Source: an uncultured Collinsella sp. (GTDB lineage Bacteria > Actinomycetota > Coriobacteriia > Coriobacteriales > Coriobacteriaceae). From it: 5,520 nt of DNA. The position numbers were made by a program, and so were the translations under genes. Each line of letters opens with the position of its first letter. Position 1 is the stretch's first letter. The DNA is taken from assembly GCA_905211615.1 (NCBI GenBank), contig CAJMBB010000130.1, forward strand, positions 1 through 5,520. The letters run 5' to 3'. This document shows, piece after piece, positions 4,962-5,520 of this stretch. The notes beneath the pieces were generated by a model. That model searched no databases, had not been told where the DNA came from, and saw only the letters and a list, made by a program, of their open reading frames with translations.

Positions 4962-5282
4962 TTACTGGCTAATCCAGTGTTGCGCATAGCTCTTAATGTC
5001 CTCGGTAAAACCGTCAAGGTCGTCAAGGGTGATCACGCTGTCGATAAGCAAATTGGCTATCTCGCGGTGCATTGTGCTGCGGCGAGTGTCGTTTGCAATT
5101 ACGCCTGAGGACAGCTTGTCTCTATTGAGGCGCTTTTCTAGTGCCCAAAATCTACTGGACGCTTCACTGTCGTCGTTCAGCATCTCAACGTACTGGCCGA
5201 TGAGCTTTTCCATATAACGTTCTTGCCATTGAGGAAGCATTTTCTTAAACAGCTTCCAGTCGCTTTCGGCTACGTCGCGCAT
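4962..5282 (-). CDS. Small helical protein of unknown function (106 aa)
   Basis: The sequence resembles, from memory, a small conserved family of gut Firmicutes and Actinobacteria with the pattern DWKLF-x-P-WQE-YM-L-Y-LL, FWALEKR, then I-LDDL--F. It is annotated as hypothetical or with unreliable names, and I assign no function. Features: DWKLFKKMLPQWQERYMEKL (8-27) and SRFWALEKRLNRDK (43-56) look like amphipathic helices; TRRSTMHREIANLLID (66-81) and ITLDDLDGFTEDIKSYA (84-100) complete an all-helical, soluble protein without signal or membrane segments. I chose the ATG at 5282 because GGAGG (5291-5287) stands 4 nt before it; the in-frame ATG at 5324 has no ribosome site. Two counted 60-bp stretches are 50% GC against 68% in one counted phosphofructokinase stretch, suggesting transfer. 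It stands alone, converges with pfkA and probably ends at the 4718-4754 terminator. Confidence 0.8.
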   Translation of the reverse strand: MRDVAESDWKLFKKMLPQWQERYMEKLIGQYVEMLNDDSEASSRFWALEKRLNRDKLSSGVIANDTRRSTMHREIANLLIDSVITLDDLDGFTEDIKSYAQHWISQ

Positions 5283-5286
5283 ATGT

Positions 5287-5291
5287 CCTCC
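5287..5291 (-). promoter_or_regulatory. Ribosome binding site fixing the 106-aa start
   Basis: GGAGG on the minus strand, 4 nt before the ATG at 5282-5280. It decides against the in-frame ATG at 5324, which would add 14 residues (MKGKWKARLTSGGH). Confidence 0.75.
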
Positions 5292-5322
5292 GCTCGTCAA
5301 ACGGGCTTTCCATTTGCCTTTC

Positions 5323-5328
5323 ATTCTA
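5323..5328 (-). promoter_or_regulatory. Possible -10 box for the 106-aa gene
   Basis: TAGAAT on the minus strand matches five of six bases of TATAAT and would give a leader of about 33 nt. No -35 match is seen at 16-18 bp upstream, so support is weak. The remaining 5329-5460 shows no gene; GAGAG-G-CTCTC around 5354-5364 is a small palindrome of unknown meaning. Confidence 0.25.
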
Positions 5329-5456
5329 TTTGGTTTTCGCCCGCAGGCGTGGATGAGAGGCTCTCTTCAGCCTTCGAGATTGAGCTTGAATGATCCGTTG
5401 CCACAAAATGGACCTATCTACTACGTTTGCTACCACACCCTCGACCATGACAAAGA

Positions 5457-5486
5457 TTGTAAAAATAAAACCGACGCTCCTATAAG
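5457..5486 (+). promoter_or_regulatory. Possible plus-strand promoter reading out of the window
   Basis: TTGTAA (5457-5462, four of six to TTGACA) and TATAAG (5481-5486, five of six to TATAAT) are separated by 18 bp. A gene beyond the right edge could start from it. The site overlaps the minus-strand terminator candidate, and both readings cannot be equally right. Confidence 0.25.
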
Positions 5487-5513
5487 TTGTCAAGAGGCAG
5501 TTTGCGGGAGCGT
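5461..5513 (-). terminator. Possible minus-strand terminator at the right edge
   Basis: ACGCTCC (5474-5480) pairs with GGAGCGT (5507-5513). On the minus strand the stem is followed, after CGG, by TTTTATTTTTA (5470-5460). The stem is short and the loop long (26 nt), so confidence is limited. It would end a minus-strand gene lying right of the window. The same strand also shows TTGACA (5493-5488) with TTTTAT 17 bp downstream, a possible promoter instead. Confidence 0.3.
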
Positions 5514-5520
5514 TCTCTCC

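Overview
The window most likely comes from a high-GC gut actinobacterium of the class Coriobacteriia (Collinsella or a close relative). This is inferred from the GC-rich third codon positions, the strong GGAG-type ribosome binding sites and the character of the three large proteins. No rRNA or other phylogenetic marker is present, so the genus is a guess.

Layout, left to right. Positions 1-239 hold no gene but contain a nested hairpin (1-93) with a terminator-like core. A minus-strand pair follows: an M18 metallo-aminopeptidase (apeB-like, 1808 down to 423), whose stop codon directly abuts the start of a 60-codon gene of unknown function (422 to 240). Divergent from this pair, across 161 bp, is a plus-strand gene for a membrane-anchored Ntn-type linear amide C-N hydrolase of the choloylglycine hydrolase/penicillin acylase type (1970-3055). 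A 139-bp gap with a perfect 10-bp inverted repeat and an extended -10 candidate leads to a 6-phosphofructokinase of the mixed-substrate 'group III' type (3195-4274).

Between the phosphofructokinase and the next gene lie 687 bp without a credible gene but full of dyad symmetry. In order they are: a 185-nt quasi-palindrome whose left arm contains the phosphofructokinase stop codon; a ~250-bp element with imperfect ~45-bp terminal inverted repeats; an intrinsic terminator; a perfect 16-bp stem palindrome; and a short direct-repeat/inverted-repeat block. A small minus-strand gene (5282-4962, 106 aa, helical, function unknown, visibly lower GC) converges on this region. The last ~200 bp hold only weak promoter and terminator candidates.

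The genes do not form one pathway. There is a housekeeping peptidase with a coupled small protein, a secreted or anchored amidase, a glycolytic enzyme, and an accessory small protein. I see no new defence or mobile system with protein components. The part that best merits a second look is the palindrome-rich convergent intergenic region, above all the quasi-palindrome that incorporates the end of the phosphofructokinase gene.
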